The notes: generated by a model from the sequence alone, not told the origin. DNA of 64,000 nucleotides from Schistosoma haematobium (GCF_000699445.3 NC_067196.1:42871806-42935805), one strand, 5' to 3'. Shown: positions 25,575-38,284, counted from the stretch's first letter. Made by a program: numbers and translations.

Positions 25575-25790
25575 ACTATTACTTGATTTAGACAACCATT
25601 GAAAACCAAGAAGCACCGGTCAACAGTTTTATTCTTGTTACGAGACTATTCAGGAATACACACTAATAACTCCTTTGGGGGTCGAACACATATTATGTCA
25701 TGCGACGAACGCCTAGTCTTTAAATCGCCGAGTTGGCGCCGAATGTTTTATATATTTAACTTCAATCAACTTGTGGCATCTAAACTATAA
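25575..25790 (-). mobile_element. Hammerhead-like SINE, degraded
   Basis: Contains CAACCATTGAAAACCAAGAAGC, a decayed ribozyme region, GGGGGTCGAACACA (B box), CGAACGCCTAGTCTTTAAATCG and TTTAACTTCAATCAACTTG at the head end. It is an old copy lacking an intact core. Confidence 0.65.
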
Positions 25791-26596
25791 AACTCAACAA
25801 TGTCCACAGTTGCTTTGCATTACTACTCAATGTATTAGATAAGTAATGAAAACTAGCATATAGAAGTTTTAGAAATGTTTCTTTGTTTATTGTAGTCTAT
25901 TCATTTATTTCTATGAAAAACAAATTAGTTAACTATTATTGGTTAGTACAAAAAGCCATCTATGTAATAACAATAAAATCAATTATGTTCGACTTCAACT
26001 AGGTATAATCCAGTGAAAAGTAATTGTTGACATATCATATTTCTGAGTGTCTACCACACTGGTTATTAATCTTTTTTATTGACACTTCGTTTGTATAAAG
26101 GTTGTTCAGTGAACGAAGTAAACACTTCAGTGAAACTGTTTATTGTAGCTATAAAATTGTATTTATCTAGCAGTATATTAAAGAATTGAGTAAAAGAACG
26201 ACATAATACCGAAAATAATCTATTTTATCGAAAAGTAGTCAAGCGAGTTTCTGCTTAATGAATTTAAACGAAAAAATTAATTAATTTCAGAAAATGTTTT
26301 TGCAAATATTATAGTAATTTCAATCGTTGAGATCATGAGTCAATTGAATGATGTAAAATAGTTAACTATTAAATTATTAGAGAAAAGTGTAAGGAATTAA
26401 TGAAAACTGATTATTCAGAATAGAAAGAAAAAAGGGGTTTAGGATGAATATAGGCGGAGAGACTAAATATATTGCCTTCATATACAGTCTAAGCTACTCT
26501 CAATGGATTGCTGATATCCTCTTCAGTGCACTCAAGTTTTTTATTCATACCCTATTTGAGCATTGGGTAGATTGTTATAAGTAAATAATATATTTT

Positions 26597-26911
26597 TAAT
26601 ATCCCAATGAGTAGAAAAACTAGATTTTCTGACGTTTCGTGACTCAGTGTAAGCCACTTCTTCAGAGAATAAATAACCAAATTAAAATTAATCCAAGTTT
26701 GAAAAGTACGACGGAACAATAATAATATGTGATCAATCAAGTCGAACTTGTTCAGACCTGATTTTTGGTTGATCACATATTATTCTTATTGTTCCGTCGT
26801 ACTATTCAAACTTGGATTAATTTTAATTTGGTTATTTATTCTCTGAAGAAGTGGCTTACACTGAGTCACGAAACGTCAGAAAATCTAATTTTTCCACTCA
26901 TTGGGATATTA
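26597..26911. repeat. Long hairpin, ~145-bp arms, Penelope-type terminal sequence
   Basis: The left arm (26597-26740) and right arm (26765-26911) are reverse complements apart from a 3-nt indel and a few substitutions. The spacer is 24 bp. Each arm holds the motif CTGAAGA ... GAGTCACGAAAC then GTC, which fits a Penelope-like partial terminal repeat with hammerhead-like core. No coding sequence remains. It lies about 500 bp before integrin exon a. Confidence 0.8.
26836..26886 (+). ncRNA. Possible hammerhead motif of Penelope type (and mirror copy at ~26622-26672)
   Basis: In the right arm: core CTGAAGA, one unpaired A, stem II GTGGCT with AGTCAC (six pairs, one G-U) around loop TACACTG, core GAAAC, a minimal stem III, the cleavage triplet GTC, and a short stem I (TTCT before the core with AGAA after the GTC). 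Hammerheads with tiny stem III are reported from Penelope-like elements. The extra A after the core and the four-pair stem I make activity doubtful. Confidence 0.5.
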
Positions 26912-26959
26912 CAAAGCTATTACTAATCACATTAATAGTTGGTTCCGTTTAAATCAAAT

Positions 26960-27280
26960 ATCATATTAGGGGATATGTGGAGATTGTAGTATTTTCAAAA
27001 TTGAATTCTCAAGCCAATCTAAGCTAGATCAACATTAAAAACCTGGAAGCACTGGACAACCATTTCATCCTAATATAGGACTCCTTAGAAGTGAGCATTT
27101 ACAATTCCACACACATGACTTGCACCCAGAAACATCAGTCTCAGGCGTAATCCTGCATGCGTGATCGTGGACAAGTACTGCTTAAGAGTCCTATACTAGG
27201 ACGAAACGGCCGCACAGTGCTTCAAGGCTTTCATTGGTGGTCTAGCTTAGATTGAATCGTGGAGTCAACTTTGTAAATCA
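26960..27280. mobile_element. Head-to-head hammerhead-like SINE pair next to integrin exon a
   Basis: The - strand part (about 26965-27150: GCTAGATCAACATTAAAAACC, CACTGGACAACCATTTCATCC) meets a + strand part (about 27155-27280: GATCGTGGACAAGTACTGC, ACTAGGACGAAACGGCC, TTTCATTGGTGGTCTAGC). Both tRNA heads are lost between them. The right copy keeps stem II GTCC/GGAC and GAAAC but has CTTAAGA for the first core and no GTC. It ends about 130 bp before the acceptor of exon a. Confidence 0.75.
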
Positions 27281-27409
27281 AATATGTTAATGAAAGTTTA
27301 TGTCAAAGTGATTTTTTTAAAATTTAAATTTCAAAGCATTTATAAATTAATTTCTGTATGGTAAATTTTCAATCCGGAGTTTAATCTTTTGTTGCTGTTA
27401 ATATTTCAG

Positions 27410-27703
27410 TATCTCATTGGTTAGGTGGGACTGTGGCAGCTGCAAACAATGCTGTTGATGGAATACAACTTGGTTGTGATTTTCGTTATTTATTGAATTC
27501 TGACTTATTGAATGAAATTCCTAATGATTTAACAGTTAATTCGGTTGATCAATACAAATCATCAGTAAAATCAAAAAGTTCACTTGGAATTGGAAATTGT
27601 GCTTTATATACTGGAACATCTATGCAGTATGTTTCTGTAGATCCTTGTCATAGTCAAGAAGAAGGTGCATGTCTTGCTGGATTCAGTGCAGATGTAAAAG
27701 CAG
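27410..27703 (+). CDS. Integrin alpha, exon a: propeller blade with GFSAD motif
   Basis: The acceptor is ATATTTCAG before 27410 and the donor is GTGAAT at 27704. The first two bases (TA) finish a codon from an upstream exon, so this is not the first coding exon. The translation starts SHWLGGTVAAANNAVDG and contains a Cys-rich stretch ending CLAGFSADVKAG. This matches the second propeller blade of integrin alpha chains (WFGATV ... C.GGFS.D pattern), with the paired cysteines kept. The exon ends in phase 1 (G|GT, glycine). The Asn/Ser-rich middle looks like a lineage-specific loop. An upstream exon for the signal peptide and blade 1 should exist. I searched 10.9-27.4 kb by eye for an FGYS/GAP-like coding block behind an acceptor and found none. 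Confidence 0.9.
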
Positions 27704-28449
27704 GTGAATGTTTTATTTATCTTTTATTTAAATCTCAAGCAGACTATATTTTAAGCTGTCTGATACAAGAATGGAGAACAATTATTCGAAATCTGATATA
27801 CTTGTTTGAAAGTTAGTTTAACATAGAAGTGAGACAAGAACTCACTGCTTTGAGTCATTAAACTGGTTAAAATTAAATAATGTTAACATTTGGCTACCGA
27901 GTCAGTCGTGTTTAAGGTATCTTGTTGATTGTGAGATGAGAATGTCATGAGTTGAATTTCCGAATGGATGTTGGCATATGCCACTGAATAGACTACAATA
28001 TAACGATACGGATGTTCTGTATTCCACAGTTTTTAGACGTTTCTCACTGGATGTTAATTTTTGGTATAGGCTTTTTCAAAATTTAAATAAACCACCTAGG
28101 TAGATTATTTAATTTCAGTTGGACAACATTGTCAAAAAGAAACATGTGACTCCAAAAACATATATGCATACAGATGTTTGTAGGCGACAAACTGAAGGCC
28201 ATACATTTTTCATAGCATAATTCATGTGAAATGGTTTCGAAATCCAACATAAATGTCCTGCTAATCAAGATACATAAAATAAGATTGTAGTAAATATTGT
28301 TTGTATTTACGAGCTATCCATAAAAGATTGAGTTTTCTGGAATTATTATTGAAGATATATTTGAATGCCCAAATGGTGGCTTCATACTTTATAATAATTT
28401 ACCTGATCTTTCAAAAAAAGCGTAGTCGCTGCTACTTTCTTAGATTACT

Positions 28450-28635
28450 TCGAGGACTGATCTTAGTTAGATAACCATTGAAGACCAGGAAGCATTAAGC
28501 AGTCGTTTCGTCCAATTATGTAGCTCCTCAGCGCGGACCTATGAGAGATCGAAAATACGTAACACAGAGACAGCTTGACCTTCAAGCGATTAAGTCGGCA
28601 ACAAACAGTTTACATATTCTTAGTAGGAAGTGAAC
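28450..28635 (-). mobile_element. Hammerhead-like SINE in intron a-b
   Basis: AACCATTGAAGACCAGGAAGC, then on the - strand CTGAGGA and GGACGAAACGAC, so both core boxes are kept. Stem II (GCTAC against GGAC) no longer pairs and the stem I strands no longer match. The head is shortened (CAAGCGATTAAGTCGGC). Antisense to the integrin gene. Confidence 0.68.
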
Positions 28636-28843
28636 ATTTAAGAAACACATGTTACTGATTTATATTGATTTACTAATAAACTATCTGTTCAGTGCTACTT
28701 ACAACAGTTCTCCAAACGATCTCAATCCTAAATGAAAACGAACATTCAGTGACAAAACCTTCAGAACATCTCATAGTTTCTTTAGAAAGATATTCATTTG
28801 ATCCATTTATCTGCTTTCTTTTTTGACATTCTTTACCAAATAG

Positions 28844-29193
28844 GTAATCAATCCGGTGAAGCATTAGTTGCTTTAGGAATGCCTGGAAGTTATTTAACTG
28901 AGGGAAATATCTTTCTAGGTCGTTATCGTGGTCGTGAATTAATCAATGCAATTCGATTGAAAAGTTCATCACATGATTTAAAGCATAAGGGTTTTGGTTT
29001 AGGATATGCTATTGCTTTAGCCAAATTAAATAATAATAATAACGAACTTAGTGGACAAAACAAACATATACAATCAGATGATCAGCAACATTTTCAGTCA
29101 AATATTAACATCATTACATCAAGTCCAATGTGGATTGATAATGAATATCGTGGAATTATTATGATATTAAATCAAGCTATGGATTTAGGTGGA
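28844..29193 (+). CDS. Integrin alpha, exon b: propeller blade 3 region
   Basis: The acceptor is ACCAAATAG before 28844 and the donor is GTAAGT at 29194. The translation opens GNQSGEALVALGMPGSYLTEGNIF, like the 'vLlGgPGSyyWqG' strand of integrin propellers. It goes on to GFGLGYAIAL, a degenerate FG-GAP start, then IITSSPMW, at the place of the usual GAP strand. The Ca2+ loop expected between them is replaced by an Asn/Gln/His-rich stretch (NNNNN..., QSDDQQHFQS), so this blade probably does not bind calcium there. The exon ends in phase 0 after LDLGG-like residues (MDLGG). The reading frame runs on into the intron for about 40 codons, which is not coding because the next exon continues the blade. 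Confidence 0.9.
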
Positions 29194-31607
29194 GTAAGTA
29201 TTGAATATTCTGACTATTTTTTATACTATTATTGGTTTGTACTCAATGATGTAAAAATATATGTTTACTGGTTTTTCAGAAGTATCAGGGAGTTTTTGCA
29301 TTCTACTTTTAGACGTCTCTAATAGTTTTGACTTTCTTGCCATCTGTATAAACTTAATATTTACCTTAATGACAATTTTTTTTACTTATCAATAGCTAAC
29401 ATCTAAAACAAAGTTTTCCCTCATGTTTGATATAAAAACAAGTCAAATTTACCTCATACAAGGTAGTTCCGTTAAATAACAATTCGGTATTAGTTGTACA
29501 ACGTTTCCATTGGACGTTTCTATAGTAATGAAAAAGTATCAAATGTACCGTAACATATAAATCTTCCTCCAATCAACGAGTCCAGCACATAGACCAACTA
29601 AAAATCAGGTTATTTTGTTATGAACAATAGGATTTATGAGACACAGTTAATCTGATTTGTGTAACTTACATAAAGGAACGTGTATAATTCGTAAAACAAA
29701 CCGAAAAACTTCCTGTATCTATTCTAAAGTTTTATTTTTTATAGCAGAATGAACATCAAAGTGATTGAATTCGGCAACATTCATACTATATTATGAAATG
29801 ACTGAAATTGCAAGCAAAAATCTTTTAATTCCAACTATGTATTCTAATGGTAACTTGTCTTACCCAGTTTTTGAAGGTGTCTTGAATGTTAACTGTGTAT
29901 ACAAAAATTTCTGAATAGGATGAAGCAGATATCAGATGTACTATAACTTTAACTGACCAATTAATTCTAACAATGAATTCCAAACTAATCAATCCGCATC
30001 AATCTTCATTTTTCAAATACTTGATTTAATACACCCAAAAGTCAAATTTTCAAATCTGATTAACCGGTTAAAGGTGTTTAAATACATGAAATAATATTAT
30101 CGGTAATCAGCAATAACAATATTGTTGATAGTAATATTATTACGAATTCAAACGATAATGACCAGATTTAAAGTCCTGTTTATTTTAGTAGACATAGAAT
30201 TCAAAAACAAACAAATAAATATTAGAAAAGAGACATAACATCTTGAGTGTTAATACCATATGTAAATCAGTGAGGAATGCGAACAAAAATACAGAAGAAA
30301 TGGGATTTATAATTATACGTTTCAGACAATAGAAGGGATTTTACCCATTAGTCAATAGTTCCCCATTTATAACAGATCATAAATCTTAGTTAGGACAAAA
30401 TGAAATGCTCTACATGCATAAACATCAGACTATAGGTCAATAAGTATCAGAATGATGTAATTTAAAGGAGGTTAATTATTATAACATTTTATGATGATTG
30501 GCTGGGAATTCACAGTTTTACAGAAGATATAATTACCAAGAAACTAATCTTTCAGATCCGAGTTGTTTCTTAATGTTTCTTTTAATAAATGGTAATATAC
30601 TGTATAGTATGAACTATTACATTTAATTATCTGAAATTTGCAGATTGAGGTCACTTTATAACTTAAAGTAGCAAGAAGAACAAAGTACACTTTGTAATTG
30701 ATCATTGGTGTACAGAAGTTTATTCGTAGAAAATCACTTACTAACTGGGGTACTGAATGATACATGTTTGAATCTCAGAAGGATTATCTATTCTCTTGAG
30801 ATTTCTAATACTTCATACTTTTAAGAGATCTAGATTTGTAGCTTTCTAACCTTTACTGCCTAACACTAAAAAAACCAAAGTTCTCTTTTTTACTACGAGT
30901 TTGCTATCGGACTAACAAGTTTGGGAACGTAACAATATGTTTGTATAGTCAGCTTTAAATCACGTTTTGTACTTGAAGGCTAATGTAAGTAATCAGTCAC
31001 TCAGGTTAAAATTTTGTGGAGCAGGGTCAAAGCTAAAAGCTAGTAGTTTAATGTAGAATGTTTTAAAAATTAATTTATCACTTCCAGTGATAAATAGTGT
31101 TGAACAAATATCGTAGATTTGTTACATCATGAACTTAGTAGAAAGGTCTGGGTAAATAACAATCATTTATTCAACTCAGCAAACACAAAATCTATTTAGA
31201 TTAAAGTTAATTTTCATTAATGACTAACATCAGCCTATAACTAAATAAAAACTAGAGGGCTTCAGAAATCCCATCTTTTATCCAGTGTTCGTAATTGGCA
31301 GACAACTACAAACATGAGATCTGATACGAACTGTTGAAGGGTTTACATATTTTTAATAGTTTAAGTAATCGCTCTCATTTTATCATTAAAACTTATTTTT
31401 CGGTGAAGTCAAAACTTATGATTATTTCTTGTGAATATAAATATTTTCGTCACATTTTGATTATTTCGTCTTATGATTATGAAATATATTTATCATTTTA
31501 TGTCAATTAAATGGTCTTCAAGTAAAGAAAATTCCATCGGAGAAAATTATATTTTAAACGAAATCATTTACTTAAGCTGTATATTCGTATTTATAGTTTT
31601 ATGATAA
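29194..31607. other. First half of integrin intron b-c, nothing recognised
   Basis: The sequence 31560-31607 (GAAATCATTTACTTAAGCTG ...) is repeated at about 50440-50500, also just left of an antisense SINE. Otherwise plain intron. Confidence 0.6.
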
Positions 31608-31758
31608 ATATATGTATATAGAAGGATAGAAAAGATTGCATCATAAATTGCTTCGAGAATCTGGGAAAATATCTTCTCTTACCCCTTGATTAATAAGTAA
31701 CCTCACTTGACGATAAGAGTTTCGGATAAATCTTTTCTATCCTTCTATAGACATATAT
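31608..31758. repeat. Small element with 30-bp terminal inverted repeats (MITE-like)
   Basis: ATATATGTATATAGAAGGAT and the following AGAAAAGATT at 31608-31637 are repeated in inverse at 31729-31758 with one difference. The 91-bp middle has no coding content. Length and structure fit a miniature inverted-repeat element. No clear target duplication was seen. Confidence 0.55.
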
Positions 31759-31794
31759 TTGAAATCAGTGAAGAGCTTTTGTGGATATTATATT

Positions 31795-32030
31795 AATTTA
31801 ATAGTTGAATTCATGAGTCGATTGAAGCTAGACCAATATGGGAAACCTGGAAGCACTGAACGGCTGTTTTGTCCTAGTATGGGATTTCTCATTAGTTCAC
31901 ACCCACAATCTCACCTCGCGAGATTCAAACCCAGAACCTATCAGTCGCGCACAAGCGCTTAACCACTAGACCACTGAGCCGCCATCCAAAGGTGCTAATG
32001 TCTAATTTCAACCAACCCAATATTTAAAAG
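31795..32030 (-). mobile_element. Hammerhead-like SINE, complete, in intron b-c
   Basis: Tail GCTAGACCAATATGGGAAACC, ribozyme region GTTTTGTCCTAGTATGGGAT, B-box-like GAGATTCAAACCCAGAACC, A-box-like CGCTTAACCACTAGACCACTG and start GTGCTAATGTCTAATTTC. On the - strand the cores read CTAATGA and GGACAAAAC, both changed, so it is inactive. Confidence 0.8.
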
Positions 32031-33429
32031 ACAACTATAGACACCATTGTACAGCTTAAGTAGATGATTTCTTTAAAAGGAAAATTTTCTTCTCTTGAAC
32101 TCTTTTTATTTTTATTTAACGATACATAAGTCTTCAAGTTTAAGGTCTAGACAACGAAAATACCGTAAAATCATACTGTATTCATTTTCAATCTGATGTA
32201 TGAATTGCTCCATATTAAAATACCAGTTGATATCCTCAACTATATTCAATGTCCAATACAATTAAGTTTGCACTGTTTAAATATTTAACCTGTTAAATAA
32301 AATAGTCTGGGAAATTTATTTTGTTCATCAAAGTAAATCAGTACGCATTTTGAATTTGGTGCTAAATGGCTGTAAGATATACATACCATTTGCTTCTTCT
32401 TTTCGTGCAAGTAGTTCTCTTGATAAACTTTTAAAAAAATACAAAGACAGCAGACATGATGGGATAAAATGAATACTTCTAGACACTTTATATACTGTAA
32501 ATCATTTACAAATTCTACGATTTATATTAATAAACATATGACGTTATCCAAATGTAATTGGTGGGTAAAATGTATAAATTCTAGTGAAAATATATCAAAA
32601 AATCATCGCTGAAAAAAGTTGTAACTACTTTCCGTATTTATACAAATTAATGGATAGACAAACGAAATAACTGAGAGAGCGAAAGAGAGTGTGTGTATGA
32701 CGTACTTGAATGTAAGGAATATCCGCAAATTGTTATGATTACGGTAAGCAGCGTAATAAAAAAGAAAATAATTGCAAAAAAATAATGACAACGTAACCAT
32801 GATAGTGGCGATAGTAATTAATATAGTGTGAGAAAATTAATTTAATCGAATGACTAAATTGATAGGGGGTCAAACATTTTATTAAGTAATCTTAAAATAA
32901 TAAAACTATTTATAGTAACCATAAATTAAATTGAAAACTTGACTGAAATATATGGTGAAGTTGTTATTAGGAATATAGATAAACAAATAAAATGAAACAT
33001 TAAGGAAGGGAACTGTTAGAGTAAGCTTGTCACTACACTAATGACAGATGTATACATGGACTACAATTGAGACGAATAATAATTATTGCTTCTATAAAAC
33101 GTAGATGTTCGCCATTATTTCGGCTATTTATCGATTACGTCACATAGTCTCTCATCTATTCCGTCCGTCAACAAATTAAACTTGTGTGAATATGAAAAAC
33201 CAATCATAATTGTTTTTCACTGGTGAACTGATATAACTTTATGCATGTTACACATAATATTGTATTTGTATAACATTTTATTTATTTATACGATTTCGTA
33301 AGTCTGTGAAAGAATCCAAGTGAAAGAAATAATGAAATGAATTCACTTCAACCTACAAAGCGTTTTATTGTCACTTTACTAAATACGATATTAAAAAATA
33401 TACTGTTGCATTATTTGCTTACTTACCAC

Positions 33430-33740
33430 TTTACGCCTGTTACTTCTCGTGAAGGAGCATCCACCGGCAATCTACATCCAACTCTGTCAGAGACAGCCCT
33501 TTCCGATTGTTTCCAGTTGATATTCATCCTTTAGATATCTGCTTCCAAGTTTCAATACAGTGTGTTCTTTGGTCTTCCTCTTTTCCGTTTTCCTTAAGGA
33601 TTTCAAATTAGCGCTTGTTCAAGTGATGTAGTTTGATGATTTCCGTAATGCATTTCGTCCACTTTCAGTATCTTTTCCTAATTTCCTCTTCAGATGGAAG
33701 CTAATATGTTCTCTCCCACAGTAGACTGTTGCTGACTATT
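33430..33740 (-). mobile_element. RTE-type LINE 3' end, degraded
   Basis: On the - strand the frames piece together NSLLWERTY, RYWKWTKCITEIIKLHH and KENGKEEDQRTHCIETWKQ. These resemble the C-terminal tail of another RTE-type schistosome LINE (order: LLWERT ... I+RR+W+WIGH ... GKR+RGRP+NT). Many stops show it is old. It lies in intron b-c, antisense to the integrin gene. Confidence 0.55.
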
Positions 33741-34000
33741 GTATTAGACAACTAAAATTTTTTAATCATGATGAAATCAAGAGTTTACGCTTATCATATG
33801 CTCTTTAAGTAATATTCAAACATATATCCTACATTAGTTGACCTCCTATGATAATTTTCGAGATTGACTTATAATAGTCAAATAAATGTGTATATATTTT
33901 TTTAAAAATAATAATTTTTCGCTCATTTTTCAAATGATTAGATCACAAAGTTTTATATTACAATGTTTTATCTTCGTTACTATTTATATTTTATAAACAG

Positions 34001-34053
34001 ATAACTTATTTGAAAGATAAATGGAGTCATGTTGGAAGTTATTTTGGATATAG
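34001..34053 (+). CDS. Integrin alpha, exon c: 53-nt exon with FGYS motif
   Basis: A very short exon. The acceptor is TTTATAAACAG before 34001 and the donor is GTAAGTA at 34054. It encodes ITYLKDKWSHVGSYFGYS, the last serine being split with the next exon (AG|T). G-S-Y-F-G-Y-S followed by LAVADLDGNG from the next exon is the classic FG-GAP opening of blade 4/5 in integrin alpha chains. Phase 0 in and phase 2 out fit both neighbours. It is too short for ORF scanning and was found from the gap in the domain. Confidence 0.9.
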
Positions 34054-34939
34054 GTAAGTAAATTAATAATCTTAATATTTTATCTTATAATTTTTAATAG
34101 TATTTTCAATTATATAAAAAAAAGTAGGAACTTAGACGTTTTTTTTAAATTGACTTCGAAATTTGTTTTAATTGCTCTGGCCAAATATACAAATCAGAAG
34201 ATCAGTAATATAGATTACGTAATCACTACAGGAATTCTACTTCGTCAGTCATGTAATTATTCATTTTATTTTCATCAATTATTACAACTTATAATAAAAA
34301 GCCTTCCTCCAAATAACATTTAATTTAGTAAAACAAAAACCAATTATATATCATTCAGTGTATTAAACCATTCAATAATACTATGTAGAGTTTAAATCAG
34401 TTTTCTGTAAAGGAAAGAGTTCCCTTTGTGAGGTAATGTCCAAACTTAACAGCCTATATTTATTTGTATATAATATATCACTACATGAAATGATAAGCTG
34501 ATTAAGAGTTAAGTAATAAATTTTATTAACATAAAGGTTTAAGTGATACTGCTTTATTCCAAGTTAATTTTTACCACTAATCAACATTACTGAAGAACTA
34601 TAGAGTAATGAATAATATTGTCGTTACGTTTTACAACTTCTCAGTTCAATCTAACATTATCACCATAAATATAAGTCTCAACTTAGTAATTACTGTATGA
34701 TTATATGTAAAGAATTCATGATAGATATTCGATTTAAAATTAGTTTTAATGAGTAAACTAATGTTATTTGAGTGAACAATACAAAGAAATATACTGTTTA
34801 ATGATTTTCAATTTATCTATCATTACAATAAGCTTTGATAAAGGGAACTATGTGTATGAAATAAGCTTTGAATTAATTAGTGATGAAATTAAATTTTTAG
34901 AGAAAATACTTTACAATTAAAATAATGAGGTTTTCAAAC

Positions 34940-35165
34940 AATTAAATGATAACAGTTGAATTAATAAGTCGATCTAAACTAGACCATCATTGAAAGCCTG
35001 AAAGTGTTGGACGTTCGTTTACCCCTTGTATGGAACTCCTCAGCAGTGTACATCCATAATCCCACACTCCGGACTCGAACCCAGGAGTTTCGGTCTTGAA
35101 CTCAAACGCTAATGGCTCGTGAACTCAACTGTTAAAATACTACAATCTCCAGAAATATCCATACA
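34940..35165 (-). mobile_element. Hammerhead-like SINE with a short inverted tail
   Basis: GACCATCATTGAAAGCCTGAAAG, GGAACTCCTCAGCAGTG (- strand core CTGAGGA kept), GGACTCGAACCCAGGAG (B box), then at about 35110 an inverted tail CTCAACTGTTAAAATACTAC. The second core (GTAAAC) and stem II have decayed. A further, very degraded antisense copy follows at about 35225-35395 (AACTCAGAACCTTTGAGTTTC). Confidence 0.68.
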
Positions 35166-37189
35166 GAGAATAAAATGATAATTAACAAAATATTCTATCA
35201 TTATTGGTGCATCCTTCAATATTGTTAGGAAGTATAGGAACTATAGGACAACTATTCAGTCCTAGTATGCAACTCAGCATTAAGTAAATACGACCTCAAC
35301 GGCATTTAAACTCAGAACCTTTGAGTTTCACTGCAAGCGCCTGACCTTTAGGGTTTTGGTGTAAATTTGTAATATTGTGCCATCAACTTCCAATATCAAA
35401 TAGTTTTTTTTAAATGATAATACTACTGTAATAAATATTCATATCAACGTGTAAGTATGAAATAACTAAGTTACAGAGTTTAGCTCTCTTGTTTTGAGAT
35501 TTAAGTCAATAATGTTTGCTTATGAATGACGCGGTTTAAGGTAAAACTTAGCGCATGATAATATACCTTTGTCTGTTCACTATGCAACCAAACAATCCGA
35601 TTTTTCATAATCAAAACCTAATATATAAATGTTCAGTTCTGAAATCCTTACCATATGTAAAAAGCCATTCCAAACCTTATTGTTGATAAAGCCTTACATC
35701 TGGCCTATCCAGGTATATAATTAGTATAATTTCCTTTCTACATGAAATCCTGGACAAATGAAGTGTTAAAAATCGTTAAAAAATACGATGAAGTACGCTT
35801 CTGTGTGACTGATTAGCAGTTAGCCAATCAGAAACGAAAATGTATGTTATTTTTTATAATTCATTTTCGATTTCAATAATCATTTGAATGTCTCCATGTC
35901 TAAATTTGATTTCGTTTACTAGACCTCCTGATTTTGTAACAACTCTCAATTCTTATTAGTGGGTCGGTGAGAAAGTCAAGTAAGACCATCACAGTTTCAT
36001 GATAATTATATTTTAGAAAAAAATGAAAACCTGAAACAAATTGTTCTATATTAATAGTGATTACTTTGGACGATCTAAATTTGGTCATCTTTTACATTAA
36101 ACGTTGAACTAATGACCTATGGACTTTTATGACAGAAACTATTTGAAGCATAACTGAACCATATTTAATAGCAAAGTATTGAAATATGGATTAGTGAATA
36201 TGATCTACCTAATATCTTTTCTATAACGGCATATCATTTCCTAATTATACTCCACTCAATGTCTTCAGTTCATGAACTAAGCAAAGCTCAATCTAACCAT
36301 TAAATATTTTAAAATGTCAGTAGATTTCTGACTTAAAGTTGATGGTTGTTAAACTCCAAGTGTTTCAAACTTGAACAAATAGGACAATCTGTTCGCCCTG
36401 GTTGTAAAAATGATGCTTTTCAATAATAAATACTAACTTCGTTTCTTTTGTGAATAAGTAATTACCAACAAAATACAGGATAATATTCACCAATCCGTTT
36501 TTACTAGTGTTCATTGCTTGAAATAGAAAGTTTAGGGCTCAGAAGTATTTTTTTTTACTGAAGTAGCATTTAATGAACTTTGAAGCAACAGCGTAATTAA
36601 CTTAATTATGTACTTTCGTAAAACTTCCTACATTTTTCTTTATTAATTTATATTAAATAGGTTTTACCAAAATATCTTTTATAAAAATGTTAATTACCGC
36701 ACTTTATTTGTATGACTAATTTATGTTATTTCCTACAAATACGTAAAGGTAGATGAATACGTGCATTTTATTTATGCATTTATCTAATTCACCAATTAAT
36801 TCATTAAACATTTAGTTAGAATTCAGACTAATTAATTAATCAGTCTAAGTAATAACACTTATTGTTGACAAGTCAGTGTATTATTTTCAAAATATTTATC
36901 ACTTCCACCATTGTTTTATCCAACTCGTCAAGATAACCCCTTTTTCATTGTCTGAAGGTTTTTAATCAGACAGATTTATATGCCTACTATTAAGTAAATC
37001 TACTACATATTAGTTGCTAAAAGGTCATATATTGGTTGTTAAAGTATGCACATTTTATAGAACATCAATATAATGAGTTCATGATGTAGTTATTAAATTT
37101 GATCATTAAAAAGCTTAGAATATTCCAGTTAGTAATATATAACTGAAAGTAACATGTGAAATCATAACAACGATCTTACAAATAACCAG

Positions 37190-37505
37190 TATGACCATAA
37201 CCAGCGGAGCTAATCCGTGTCGAATGTTAGGCAGTTAATCACCAAAGATGGTTGCTCAATATCATAGACTGATTGAAGTTGGACATCAACACCGTTGAAT
37301 ACCAGCTTAGTGGTCTAGAAGTTAAGCATTTGTACGCGAAACTGGAGATTTTGTGTTCTAATTCTGCATGAGGAATAGTGGATACATAATATTAAGGCGT
37401 TCTATACTAGAACTAAACGACTATCCAGTACTTCTAAGTTTTCAATGGTGGTCTAACATTGACCGTTTCATGATCTCAATCAAAACTCAGTGATCTTCAC
37501 AACCA
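37190..37505 (+). mobile_element. Hammerhead-like SINE, sense copy in intron c-d
   Basis: It includes the 5' extension (TCGAATGTTAGGCAGTTAATC, ACCAAAGATGGTTGCTCAAT), the head GATTGAAGTTGGACATCAAC, the A box (CTTAGTGGTCTAGAAGTTAAG), a decayed ribozyme region (TCTATACTAGAACTAAACGAC) and the tail TTTTCAATGGTGGTCTAAC. It is one of the few copies in the same direction as the integrin gene. Confidence 0.75.
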
Positions 37506-38284
37506 TGAACTAATAAATAACTTGTAATTGATGAATCGGATTTTTAATAAGATCTCATTCCTGAGGATTATGGACGTATGAAGATATAGGTGTTCAGTGC
37601 TTCATCATTTTTAACAGTTTTTCATATGATATAATTTGTGTGATATAATCTACTTCTCAAATATGCAGATGTATAGAAATAATCTAAATGAATTATTTTA
37701 TTTAGTTTAGTAAATTGTTGAATAACAAAATGGGGATATTTCAATATGTTTATCCACACAGATGTTTTAAGGAGATAAATAAAAAGTTATAAATAGTTTA
37801 CTCTTAGACACATCTGTTTCATAGATAGTAATATTCACTATGAAATTTCACGATGTGATTATATAATTGACTATTGAATTCCAATTGGAATTCGGTAATT
37901 ATTTATTAAAATGAATGCCATTGAAATATTTTATAATAATACTATATACCAGATAGGAATTTCACTAAGAAAAGGTATTCAACATTTGTAAGAATGCGTT
38001 TAAATATTGTTTAAATCTTATAAAAAATCTATTATAAATCCGTTGAACTTTAATTAAAATTTATTATCCGTGTTTATATTATTTTATAGATAACTTGAGA
38101 TAATTAATTAAATATTCGGATGATCAGCTTGTAAGAATTTCCGAAATAAACAAAACAAAAAGGAATGTGAAAATAACCGAATTGTATTGATAATACTTTC
38201 CCACCTTTATTTCTAAACAATCATTTTAAAGCAGTTTATAACGTTGACATTCAAATGTAGGTGAATGAATAACAGTTTTAATGA

